Below are positions 18,944 to 28,325 of a stretch of DNA of 64,000 nucleotides, piece after piece. The first letter of the stretch is position 1; each line of letters starts with the position of its first letter. The notes below the pieces were generated by a model. It made no database searches and was not told the origin of the DNA. It saw nothing but the letters and a program-made list of their open reading frames with translations. The stretch is taken from the NCBI GenBank assembly GCA_947371275.1, contig CANBOV010000001.1, forward strand, positions 18,182 through 82,181, in the 5' to 3' direction. Source of the DNA: Flavobacteriaceae bacterium. Lineage in GTDB: Bacteria > Bacteroidota > Bacteroidia > Flavobacteriales > Flavobacteriaceae. A program made the position numbers and the translations under genes.

Positions 18944-21427
18944 TTAGATCATGGTGTCAAACAACGTTTTAACTTTTATTCTTTCTGCAGGTTTTGACAT
19001 CTTTACTATTACTTTTTGCCCCGGTAAAACATCAAAATAATTTTCACTAAAAAAAGTATCCTCTAAAGTAGACAAATACACATTCTTTGCCAAGACATTT
19101 GAAGTGACTTCAATTGTTAACGGATCTATTTTTTTAATTTGAATAATGGGTTTGGATAAAAGTAAATCTTTAGGTTTAACAAAGTATAAAATAGTACTTG
19201 ATGGAGTATTTTTAGATAAAAATGATGCCTGAAGTACTAACTTTTTTATATCATAAGCTTCAATAACCTTTTTGGGAATGGTATATTGAACCAAACTTGA
19301 GTTCTCCAAAACATTTCTTTTAACTATAGCATTCCACAATTTAGCACCACTAAAATCAAACAAGTTTAATACTAGTTCACCTTCCTTATTTTCTATTTCA
19401 TCATTCACAACATAAACATCGTAGCGATCTTGCTCCTCTTGTACCGAAACCAGTACCTTTTCATAACTCTTCTTAACTCGATACATTACCGCTTTCCATC
19501 TTCCTAAATAATCTACCGCACTCCATGACGTCACGGGCCAACAATCATTCAATTGCCAAAACAAGGATCCCATGCAATTAGGTTTAGCCCTGCGATGTGC
19601 TTCGATAGCTGTTTTAATTCCCTCCGCTTGAAGCAATTGCGAAACATAACCATAATCCTCAAGCGATGCTGGAACCTTGAATTCACGAGCCATATATTCG
19701 TTTATCGTTTTATAACCCGTTGGATGCTTTTGATGATTTTTGAAGGCCTCCGATTCAAAATTTAATTCCTCTTGACTGCCGAACGTCTGAACCGTTTTCC
19801 AGTCGGGCATTCCTTGAAATCCATACTCACTCATGAAACGACCTACTTTCTTCTCATACATTTCAAATGGTTCCAAACCCCACCATACTCCCCAATAGTG
19901 GGAATCACCTTGTGTCAAACTTTCTTTCCTTCCCCAACCAATTGAAGGCGAGGAAGCCCAATATCGGTTTTCGCTTTTAGGCACTAAACTGTCTAATGTA
20001 TTTGGAATTACCTCATTAAACAAGTGGGTGTAATCATGCCAAATTTTGACAGAATCTGTTAAAGTATAATGGTATTGCTTTTGCCAACCCCAATTGTGCC
20101 AGCCTTCATCAATTTCATTATTACCACACCACAAAGCTATACAGGCATGATTTTGTAAATGACTAACATTATCTTTCACTTCCGCTCTTACATTAGCTAT
20201 AAATTCTGCATCACCAGGATACATTGCGCAAGCAAACATAAAGTCTTGCCACACCAATATTCCCTTTTTATCACAGGCTTCATAAAAGGCATCATCGGCA
20301 TAGGTACCGCCACCCCATACCCGTAGCATATTCATGTGAGCTGCAGCGGCATTGTCCACAATCGCTTGATAAATAGAGTCGGTGGCACGGGGTAAGAAAC
20401 TATCAGCTGGAATGTAATTGGCTCCTTTCATGAATACCGGTATACCATTGAGCTTAAAATAGAATTGTTTGCCTGCCGCATCGGGTTCTTGTATCCATTC
20501 AATTGTTCGCAATCCTATTGTTATTTGTCGCCCTTCGGTTACTTGTTTTTTGGTTCCAATACTGTGGTAAAAAGTATACAGATAGGGATCTCCTAAGCCG
20601 TTAGTCCACCACAATTTTGGGTTTTGAATCTCAAATGATGTCTTTAGAATATTGGTTCCTTTGTGCAGTTTTATAACCCGTTGGCTGTCGTTAATATTCC
20701 ACACATAGCTGCCTTCGGTTGTACTTTGAATAGTGGCCTTAAATTCGAGTAGGGCCTTAGTTTTGGTTAGTAGCTTTTGGGCGAAGGTAATATTGCTAAT
20801 GGTTTGTTTGTTCCAGAAGAGCAGTTTGACATTTTTCCAAATCCCGGCAGTCACAAAACGAGGTCCCCAATCCCAACCGTATTGATATTGGGCTTTGCGG
20901 GTAAATACCCTTTCGTCTCCGGGTAACGTATAGGGCAATTGGGCAGCACATTCCTTACCTTTTTTTCCTGCTGAAAAGAAGGTGATTTCTAGTGTGTTCT
21001 GTCCCAGTTTCAGTAGTGGTTTCAGGTCCGCTTTCCAGGTTCGGAACATATTATTGGCAGAGAGAATAGGTGTTCCATTGCACCGAACCTCGGCATAAGT
21101 ATCCAAGCCGTCAAATTCTATAATGCAGTGTTCGTAATGAAGCTCTTTGGAGCATATAGAGAACGTTGTTTTATAGTTCCAGTCTTCGTTTTCAATCCAT
21201 TGCAGTTGCTTTTCATTGGCTCCCAAAAACGGATCGGGAATGCGGTTATTGCGATATAGATCCGTGTGAACGTTTCCTGGTACTTGGGCGGACAGCCAAT
21301 TGGCATCAGTTTGTTTTTGGCTTTTGAATTGCCAGGATGAGGCATTGAGGCTACGCTCGGCATTTTGGGCCAGCAAAAAATAGGGTAGCAGCAAAAAAAG
21401 TGTTTGTCTCAGCCTTAGTAGATTCAT
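18944..21427 (-). CDS. Beta-mannosidase-like glycoside hydrolase family 2
   Basis: VPGNVHTDLYRN, MLRVWGGGTYADDAFYEACD, ALWCGNNEIDEGW, GSLFWQLNDCWPVTSWS. Confidence 0.93.
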   Translation of the reverse strand: MNLLRLRQTLFLLLPYFLLAQNAERSLNASSWQFKSQKQTDANWLSAQVPGNVHTDLYRNNRIPDPFLGANEKQLQWIENEDWNYKTTFSICSKELHYEHCIIEFDGLDTYAEVRCNGTPILSANNMFRTWKADLKPLLKLGQNTLEITFFSAGKKGKECAAQLPYTLPGDERVFTRKAQYQYGWDWGPRFVTAGIWKNVKLLFWNKQTISNITFAQKLLTKTKALLEFKATIQSTTEGSYVWNINDSQRVIKLHKGTNILKTSFEIQNPKLWWTNGLGDPYLYTFYHSIGTKKQVTEGRQITIGLRTIEWIQEPDAAGKQFYFKLNGIPVFMKGANYIPADSFLPRATDSIYQAIVDNAAAAHMNMLRVWGGGTYADDAFYEACDKKGILVWQDFMFACAMYPGDAEFIANVRAEVKDNVSHLQNHACIALWCGNNEIDEGWHNWGWQKQYHYTLTDSVKIWHDYTHLFNEVIPNTLDSLVPKSENRYWASSPSIGWGRKESLTQGDSHYWGVWWGLEPFEMYEKKVGRFMSEYGFQGMPDWKTVQTFGSQEELNFESEAFKNHQKHPTGYKTINEYMAREFKVPASLEDYGYVSQLLQAEGIKTAIEAHRRAKPNCMGSLFWQLNDCWPVTSWSAVDYLGRWKAVMYRVKKSYEKVLVSVQEEQDRYDVYVVNDEIENKEGELVLNLFDFSGAKLWNAIVKRNVLENSSLVQYTIPKKVIEAYDIKKLVLQASFLSKNTPSSTILYFVKPKDLLLSKPIIQIKKIDPLTIEVTSNVLAKNVYLSTLEDTFFSENYFDVLPGQKVIVKMSKPAERIKVKTLFDTMI

Positions 21428-22092
21428 CGCATTTGGGCTTTTAGGGTCTTAATTTCGGATGCATCTGCCGTTTCATTTTCCGTTGTAATAGCAGATGAAT
21501 GGTAGAAAGCAGCCTGCGTATGATTTTGGATATCGGCTAGGTTAGCCGCGCGCAATCCCCCTCCCGGCATGATGATAATGCGGGCATTGGCTTGGGCCAC
21601 CAACTGAACTAAGCCCTCTTTCCCTTCGGTTACGTTATTTGCTAGTCCCGAGGTTAGTACTGTGCTAAAGCCACACTCGATTAGTTTTTCCAAGGCCTGA
21701 CTTCCTTCTGTAGTGGCATCAAAAGCCCTATGAAAAGTACACGGCAAGGGATATGCCAGTTCTACTAACCGTTTATTTCGAAAGGTATTGATAGTACCGT
21801 CTGGACGTAAGATTCCAAAAACAAAGCCATCAGCATTTTTATGTTTGAAGTTGCGGATTGCGGATTGCATGGCTTTCCATTCTGTATCGGAATAGCAAAA
21901 GTCACCACCTCGTGGCCGAATCATCACATAGAGCGGAATAGTTACTCGGTTACGCACTTCATCAAAAAGTGCATCGCTAGGTGTGGTTCCTCCTACTTCA
22001 AAACCATCACAAAGCTCTATTCGGTCGGCTCCATTTTCCTGGGCTATCAAGGCAGATCGCGCATTAAAACATGCAATTTCGAGTTGGGACAT
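21424..22092 (-). CDS. cutC: CutC family TIM-barrel protein
   Basis: LEIACFNARSALIAQENGADRIELCDG, VMIRPRGGDFCYS. Confidence 0.93.
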   Translation of the reverse strand: MSQLEIACFNARSALIAQENGADRIELCDGFEVGGTTPSDALFDEVRNRVTIPLYVMIRPRGGDFCYSDTEWKAMQSAIRNFKHKNADGFVFGILRPDGTINTFRNKRLVELAYPLPCTFHRAFDATTEGSQALEKLIECGFSTVLTSGLANNVTEGKEGLVQLVAQANARIIIMPGGGLRAANLADIQNHTQAAFYHSSAITTENETADASEIKTLKAQMR

Positions 22093-22093
22093 A

Positions 22094-23086
22094 TTATTTC
22101 AGGTACGAATTAGAGTCAATTAAATGGTTGCCTGAGTTATCGTTGACGGCAAAGTTAAAGCCACTTTGAATACAAAAGGCCCCATAGTTCCCATGTTTGT
22201 CGAGGGCAATAAATCCTACTTGTATGTCTTTGAGATTTTTGTTTCGGTTTTGCGTTAGTTTGACAATGCGCATCACCGCTTCTTCACACGCTTGTTGGGG
22301 TGATTTACCTTGGCGCATCAATTCGACTACAAGGTGACAACCTGCGATTCGAATTACTTCTTCTCCGTGTCCAGTGGCGGTTGCAGCGCCAATTTCATTG
22401 TCTACATACAATCCTGCACCGATAATAGGAGAATCTCCTACCCTACCATGCATTTTAAATGCCATTCCACTGGTGGTACATGCCCCTGATAAATTACCGG
22501 CACTATCGAGTGCAATCATGCCAATAGTATCGTGGTTTTCGATATTGGCTATAGGTTTATAGTTGCTTGTTTTGAGCCATTCCTTCCATTCCTTTTCGGA
22601 TTCCTCCACCAATAAATTTTCTTTTGGAAAGCCTTGCGCAAGGGCAAATTGCAGGGCTCCTTCCCCTACCAACATTACGTGAGGTGTTTTTTCCATTACG
22701 GCCCGTGCTACTGAAATGGGGTGTTTGATAAATTCTAGGCAAGCTACCGAACCTATATTGGCCTGTTCATCCATGATGCAGGCATCAAGCGTTACTCTCC
22801 CATCTCTATCTGGGCGACCCCCATAACCCACACTGCGTTCCGTAGGGTCCCCTTCGGGGATTTTGACACCGGCTTCTACGGCATCTATTGCTCTTCCGTT
22901 ATTCTTTAGGATTTCCCAAGCGGCGCCATTGGCCTTGATTCCAAAATTCCAGGTGGATAGCACGATTGGCATATTGGATTGCTGCGGATTGGGTACCGTT
23001 CCTTTTTCTTTAGTAGTGAAGGCAGGCAAGGTTATTGCCATTGAGCCTAGTGCCGCTGTTTTTATAAAATTTCTACGATTTGTCAT
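22094..23086 (-). CDS. N(4)-(beta-N-acetylglucosaminyl)-L-asparaginase (glycosylasparaginase)
   Basis: RRNFIKTA Tat-like signal; NHDTIGMIALDSAGNLSGACTTSGMAFK autoprocessing site. Confidence 0.93.
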   Translation of the reverse strand: MTNRRNFIKTAALGSMAITLPAFTTKEKGTVPNPQQSNMPIVLSTWNFGIKANGAAWEILKNNGRAIDAVEAGVKIPEGDPTERSVGYGGRPDRDGRVTLDACIMDEQANIGSVACLEFIKHPISVARAVMEKTPHVMLVGEGALQFALAQGFPKENLLVEESEKEWKEWLKTSNYKPIANIENHDTIGMIALDSAGNLSGACTTSGMAFKMHGRVGDSPIIGAGLYVDNEIGAATATGHGEEVIRIAGCHLVVELMRQGKSPQQACEEAVMRIVKLTQNRNKNLKDIQVGFIALDKHGNYGAFCIQSGFNFAVNDNSGNHLIDSNSYLK

Positions 23087-23096
23087 ATCCGAAGTA

Positions 23097-25361
23097 TTAA
23101 TTGGCGCCAATTTCATCTACAAACAACCAAGCTGGAGAGCCTGCACCAGGGTTTCCATCTTTTATTATCCCTATGTTGGTTGCCACAACTTTGATGTATA
23201 CTGCCGTTGTAGTGGGAAACTCAATTTTCACATTTCCCTTTTGCACTTCAATTTGGTCGATAGAGGCTTTCCCTACACTAGTAAATGTTTGCCCATCTTG
23301 AGACAAGAAGACTTCGATTTGGCTAGGGTAGTAAATCCAACTGGCTTCGTTGGACAAGACCCCTATTGTGATATTACTTACTGCATTGGGTGAACCTAAA
23401 TCTATAGTGGCGTTAACGTCCTTGCCTGAAAAGCCTAGCCAATCGCGTCCAAATTTTTGTTGGTTTCCTTTAATACCATTTATCAAAGCAAAAGGGCCTC
23501 CTGATTTATAATTGTCATGAGGGTTGTTGAGCAGCACAATTTTTTTAGCCGTCGCTTTATTGAGACTTAGCGGAAGTTCGATGGCATTTCCTTTTTGGAC
23601 TTTCTGTTCAAAATAGGCTGCATTGAGGGTTAGGCTTTCTGAAATAGCTATAGGACCTGTGTAGGGAGATGCCTTCCAAGTAGGTAGTGTGCCATCTGTA
23701 GTATAGCGAATTCCTTTTTGGTCCTGTCCCGATTTTAAAGTAGCCCAAAGACCATTTCCATTTGGATTTGGCTCGACAGAAGTGGTTATTTCAAAAATGG
23801 CCTTACTATAGTTGATTTTTTTATAATCAAGGGAAGGTAATTGTTGTAATAATCGATTTTGGAAATCGGCATAGTTGGCCGGATTTGCAGTTCCCCATAG
23901 CACTTCAGAAAGTGCCATAATACGAGGAAAGACCATATATTCGACTTGGGCTGGGGTATTAATGTATTCGGTCCATACATTGGCTTGTCCGCCCAAGATA
24001 TAGCTTTCTTCCTCGGGAGTCAATTTAGCTGGAGTTGGATTAAACGTGTACACTTTTTCTATGGGGGTATAGCCTCCTATGGCTAAGGGTTCATTTTTGG
24101 GGTCGCCTTGGTAGTGATCAAAATAGCAATGAGAACCGGGAGACATTACTACTTCATGGTGTAGTTGGGCCGCTGCTATACCGCCTTCGGTACCACGCCA
24201 ACTCATGACTGCGGCATTTGGGGCTAATCCTCCTTCTAGAATTTCGTCCCAGCCTATGATTTTACGTCCTTTACTGTTCACGTATTTTTCGATGGTTTGT
24301 ACAAAATAGCTTTGGAGTTCGTGTTCGTCTTTAAGGCCTTTTTCTTTGATAAGTGCTTGGCACTGCACGCATTTTTTCCAGCGGGTTTTGGGACATTCAT
24401 CACCCCCTATATGAATATAGGTGGATGGAAACAATGCAATAACCTCATCGAGTATATTTTCGAGGAAGGTTATGGTTTCTGCTTTTGGGCAAAACACATC
24501 GTCTAAGACACCCCATTGTTTTGCGACTTCAAAAGGGCCACCTGTACATGAATACTGAGGATAGGCTGCTAGAGCTGCTAAGGCATGCCCTGGCATTTCG
24601 ATTTCGGGTATGATAGTAATGTGTCTCTCGCTCGCATAGGCTATGACACTTTTGATTTCCTCTTGCGTATAGAAGCCTCCATAGCGGATGGTATCAAAAA
24701 CATGTTCTCTATAATGGCCTACTGTAGAGCCTTTGCGCCAGGCTCCTACTTCGGTAAGTTTTGGATATTGTTTGATTTGAATGCGCCATCCTTGATCATC
24801 GGTTAGGTGCCAATGGAAGGTATTCATTTTGTAGAGTGCCAATTCATCGATGTACTTTTTGATAAAATCAATAGGAAAGAAATGACGGGCACAGTCCAGG
24901 TGCATACCTCGCCAAGCGTATTTGGGTTCATCAGAAATCAGCAAACACGGCACATTTATCGTTTCTTTTGTTCCTGATGGAAGTAGTTGCAAAAGTGTTT
25001 GAATTCCATAGAAAAAACCTTCTGGATGTTCTGCATAAATTGCAATATGATTAATTGAAATCATCATTCCATAGCCTTCTTTATTACTACGAACATCAAC
25101 AGAATGACTAAGACTAATTTTATTCGGTTGTACCGTTGCTAACACTATTTTCAAATCCAAACCTGTTTGTTGTTTTATCGCTTGCTGCAAATACTGCGCT
25201 TCAAACATAGTAGCATCAGCCTGAATTACAGTTTCTTTATTTAAAACAAAACTGCCTTTTTTCATTTCAACAATACTTGGCTGCGGAATTAAAGGCAATG
25301 GATTCTGCGTAAAAGCAGTATGGAAAAGTAAAACTAGAAAAAACGTGAATTTACGAGTCAT
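23097..25361 (-). CDS. Beta-N-acetylhexosaminidase (GH20) with C-terminal discoidin-like domain
   Basis: GMHLDCARHFFP, WHLTDDQGWRIQIK, HIGGDECPKTRW. Confidence 0.95.
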   Translation of the reverse strand: MTRKFTFFLVLLFHTAFTQNPLPLIPQPSIVEMKKGSFVLNKETVIQADATMFEAQYLQQAIKQQTGLDLKIVLATVQPNKISLSHSVDVRSNKEGYGMMISINHIAIYAEHPEGFFYGIQTLLQLLPSGTKETINVPCLLISDEPKYAWRGMHLDCARHFFPIDFIKKYIDELALYKMNTFHWHLTDDQGWRIQIKQYPKLTEVGAWRKGSTVGHYREHVFDTIRYGGFYTQEEIKSVIAYASERHITIIPEIEMPGHALAALAAYPQYSCTGGPFEVAKQWGVLDDVFCPKAETITFLENILDEVIALFPSTYIHIGGDECPKTRWKKCVQCQALIKEKGLKDEHELQSYFVQTIEKYVNSKGRKIIGWDEILEGGLAPNAAVMSWRGTEGGIAAAQLHHEVVMSPGSHCYFDHYQGDPKNEPLAIGGYTPIEKVYTFNPTPAKLTPEEESYILGGQANVWTEYINTPAQVEYMVFPRIMALSEVLWGTANPANYADFQNRLLQQLPSLDYKKINYSKAIFEITTSVEPNPNGNGLWATLKSGQDQKGIRYTTDGTLPTWKASPYTGPIAISESLTLNAAYFEQKVQKGNAIELPLSLNKATAKKIVLLNNPHDNYKSGGPFALINGIKGNQQKFGRDWLGFSGKDVNATIDLGSPNAVSNITIGVLSNEASWIYYPSQIEVFLSQDGQTFTSVGKASIDQIEVQKGNVKIEFPTTTAVYIKVVATNIGIIKDGNPGAGSPAWLFVDEIGAN

Positions 25362-25404
25362 AAATATGGTGTTTGTCATTGGCTAAATTTACACAAAAAA
25401 GTAT

Positions 25405-25439
25405 AAAAAAAAGCCCCACATGCGTGAGGCTTTTTTTTA
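25405..25439. terminator. Intrinsic terminator
   Basis: AAAAAAAAGCCCCACATGCGTGAGGCTTTTTTTT. Confidence 0.8.
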
Positions 25440-25458
25440 TATAAAGAATAATGAACTA

Positions 25459-28023
25459 TTATTTCATTGCATCCATTTTGGCTTTTACTTCATTGTAAGT
25501 ACCTTCAATAGTTTCTGTAACTTTTTTACCATCTACAGTTTTAGTAATCGTTGCTGAAACATGATTTGTACCATTTTCTAACTCTTTGATAGAAGAACCT
25601 TTAGCACAACATGATTTTCCAGCTTCTTCTTTGCACTCTTTTGGAGCTACAAATTTTCCATCGGCTCCATAATGTGACAAACAAGCTTCTTTTTGTTCTG
25701 GTGAACATTTCAAAGAATCACACATAGCTGCGCATTGGTCTTTAGTCATAGTAGCGCATTTTGACATGTCACATTTGCCCATCATATCTCCTTTACACTC
25801 CATTTTAACATCTACTGTGCATTTCATGTCTTTACCGTCTTTAGCAACACCACTTCCTAAGATAGGAGCAATTACTAAACCAATCAAACATGTTAATTTG
25901 ATTAAGATGTTCATTGAAGGACCTGATGTGTCTTTGAATGGATCACCTACTGTATCTCCCGTTACGGCAGCTTTATGAGCGTCTGAACCTTTAAATGTCA
26001 TTTCTCCATTGATTTCTACACCAGCTTCGAAAGATTTTTTAGCATTATCCCAAGCACCACCTGCATTGTTTTGGAACACAGCCCAAAGCACTCCTGATAC
26101 GGTTACACCTGCCATATATCCACCTAACATTTCAGCTATTAACTGATTGTTATCGCCGTAAACTAATTTACCTAACAACACGATAGCAATAGGAAAACCG
26201 ATGGTTAATATTCCGGGCAACATCATTTCACGTAATGCTGCTTTCGTAGAGATTTCTACACATTTACCGTATTCTGGTTTACCAGTTCCTTCCATAATTC
26301 CTGGAATTTCTTTGAACTGACGGCGTACTTCATATACCATATCCATAGCTGCTTTACCTACCGAGTTCATCGCCAAAGCTGAGAATACTACAGGAATCAT
26401 ACCTCCTACAAATAACATAGCTAATACAGGCGCTTTAAAGATATTGATACCATCTATACCTGTAAACGTAACATAAGCTGCGAATAATGCTAAGGACGTC
26501 AAAGCTGCTGAAGCAATAGCAAAACCTTTTCCAGTTGCTGCTGTTGTATTACCAACTGAATCCAAGATGTCTGTACGAGTACGAACTTCTTTAGGTAATT
26601 CGCTCATTTCAGCAATACCTCCAGCATTATCAGAGATAGGTCCAAAAGCATCGATTGCTAATTGCATAGCTGTAGTAGCCATCATAGCAGAAGCAGCCAA
26701 AGCCACACCGTAGAAACCAGCTAATGCATACGTTGACCAGATAGCACCTGCAAACAATAATACAGTTGGGAATGTAGAAATCATTCCTGTAGCCAAGCCA
26801 GCGATTACGTTAGTTCCAGCACCAGTAGATGATTTTTGTACGATAGCCAAAACTGGTTTTGTTCCTAAACCTGTATAATATTCTGTTACTGATGAAATAG
26901 CTCCACCCACAAATAATCCAATTAAAGTTGCGTAGAAAACACGCATTGCAGAAATATTTTGAAGTCCCTCACCAAAGAAAGTCATTTTCATTTCGCTAGG
27001 CAACATCAATCTTACCAAAAAGAAACAAGCCACAGCTGTTAAAACAATAGAAACCCAGTTTCCAATGTTTAAGGCCTTTTGAACTTGAGCTTCTTTAGCA
27101 TCATCACTTGATATTTTAACTAACATCGTACCGATGATAGAGAATAAAATTCCGAAACCAGCGATAGCCATTGGCAATAAAATAGGACCGATTCCGCCAA
27201 AAGCGTCTTCGATTTTACCACCCATATCTTTAATTACATAATTACCTAAAACCATCGCAGCTAAAACAGTTGCAACATACGAACCAAATAAATCGGCGCC
27301 CATACCGGCAACGTCACCTACATTATCTCCAACGTTATCTGCAATAGTAGCAGGGTTTCGTGGATCATCTTCAGGAATTCCTGCTTCAACTTTACCTACT
27401 AAGTCAGCACCTACATCGGCAGCTTTAGTATAGATTCCACCACCTACACGAGCAAACAATGCAATAGACTCAGCTCCTAAAGAGAACCCAGCTAAAGTTT
27501 CCAACACAACCGTCATGCCTTCAGTATCTGTCCAAACTCCACCCATAAAGAAGTGGAAGAAAAGTATAAAGAATGTTGTTAAACCTAAAACTGCAAGACC
27601 AGCAACACCTAATCCCATTACTGTACCTCCACCAAAAGAAACTTTAAGTGCTTGAGGCAAGCTAGTTCGTGCCGCTTGAGTTGTTCTTACATTGGTTTTA
27701 GTCGCTATTTTCATACCCATATTTCCAGCTAATGCGGAAAAGAAAGCACCAAAAATAAAGGCAACAACAATTAATAAATGTGTTTTAACACCTGGTAAAA
27801 AAGTAATACCTGCCAATACAACACTTGCAATCAGTACAAACACTGCCAACAATCTGTATTCCGCTTTTAGGAAAGCTAAGGCTCCTTCGTAGATGTAATC
27901 TGAAATTTCTTTCATCTTTCCATCACCGGCATCTTGTTTTAAAACCCAAGATCTTTTGATAGCCATAAAAGCTAAGCCAATTAATGCCATTACAATAGGC
28001 ACATAAATCATCATTGATTCCAT
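25459..28023 (-). CDS. hppA: Membrane-bound ion-translocating pyrophosphatase with Cys-rich C-terminal extension
   Basis: GGGIYTKAADVGADLVGKVEAGIPEDDPRNPATIADNVGDNVGD, GDTVGDPFKDTSGPS; Cys-rich tail after the last TM helix. Confidence 0.95.
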   Translation of the reverse strand: MESMMIYVPIVMALIGLAFMAIKRSWVLKQDAGDGKMKEISDYIYEGALAFLKAEYRLLAVFVLIASVVLAGITFLPGVKTHLLIVVAFIFGAFFSALAGNMGMKIATKTNVRTTQAARTSLPQALKVSFGGGTVMGLGVAGLAVLGLTTFFILFFHFFMGGVWTDTEGMTVVLETLAGFSLGAESIALFARVGGGIYTKAADVGADLVGKVEAGIPEDDPRNPATIADNVGDNVGDVAGMGADLFGSYVATVLAAMVLGNYVIKDMGGKIEDAFGGIGPILLPMAIAGFGILFSIIGTMLVKISSDDAKEAQVQKALNIGNWVSIVLTAVACFFLVRLMLPSEMKMTFFGEGLQNISAMRVFYATLIGLFVGGAISSVTEYYTGLGTKPVLAIVQKSSTGAGTNVIAGLATGMISTFPTVLLFAGAIWSTYALAGFYGVALAASAMMATTAMQLAIDAFGPISDNAGGIAEMSELPKEVRTRTDILDSVGNTTAATGKGFAIASAALTSLALFAAYVTFTGIDGINIFKAPVLAMLFVGGMIPVVFSALAMNSVGKAAMDMVYEVRRQFKEIPGIMEGTGKPEYGKCVEISTKAALREMMLPGILTIGFPIAIVLLGKLVYGDNNQLIAEMLGGYMAGVTVSGVLWAVFQNNAGGAWDNAKKSFEAGVEINGEMTFKGSDAHKAAVTGDTVGDPFKDTSGPSMNILIKLTCLIGLVIAPILGSGVAKDGKDMKCTVDVKMECKGDMMGKCDMSKCATMTKDQCAAMCDSLKCSPEQKEACLSHYGADGKFVAPKECKEEAGKSCCAKGSSIKELENGTNHVSATITKTVDGKKVTETIEGTYNEVKAKMDAMK

Positions 28024-28325
28024 AAATATAATTTTGGTTATAAATTTTATCGGGGGCAAAAATAACAAAATTTTAAGAATTTATACAAGTTGTGTTCTTT
28101 TATAAATCACAAAACTGCTAATTTCGTATAGGTATAAAGATTTTATTTTATTTTTTGAGGTAATAAGGCCACAATATAAAGAACCTTTAATCCAGAGCTT
28201 AAAGACAAGGCGCTTAAGCATAGCGTCAAAATAAGTAAATCTCTTCAATCATTTTACAGGTTAAAATGCCAAAACTAAAATAGGAATAAATCGGAAGATA
28301 TTTTCATAAATTAAAGACTAAAACT

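Noticed and set aside
22863-23393. 176-aa plus-strand ORF
   Set aside because: Antisense to glycosylasparaginase and GH20; composition looks like shadow coding with no recognisable domain.
28070-28325. Intergenic region between hppA and the DUF5686 gene, checked for an sRNA
   Set aside because: Contains GCTTAAAGACAAGGCGCTTAAGC-like inverted segments but no U-tract or recognisable family; insufficient support.
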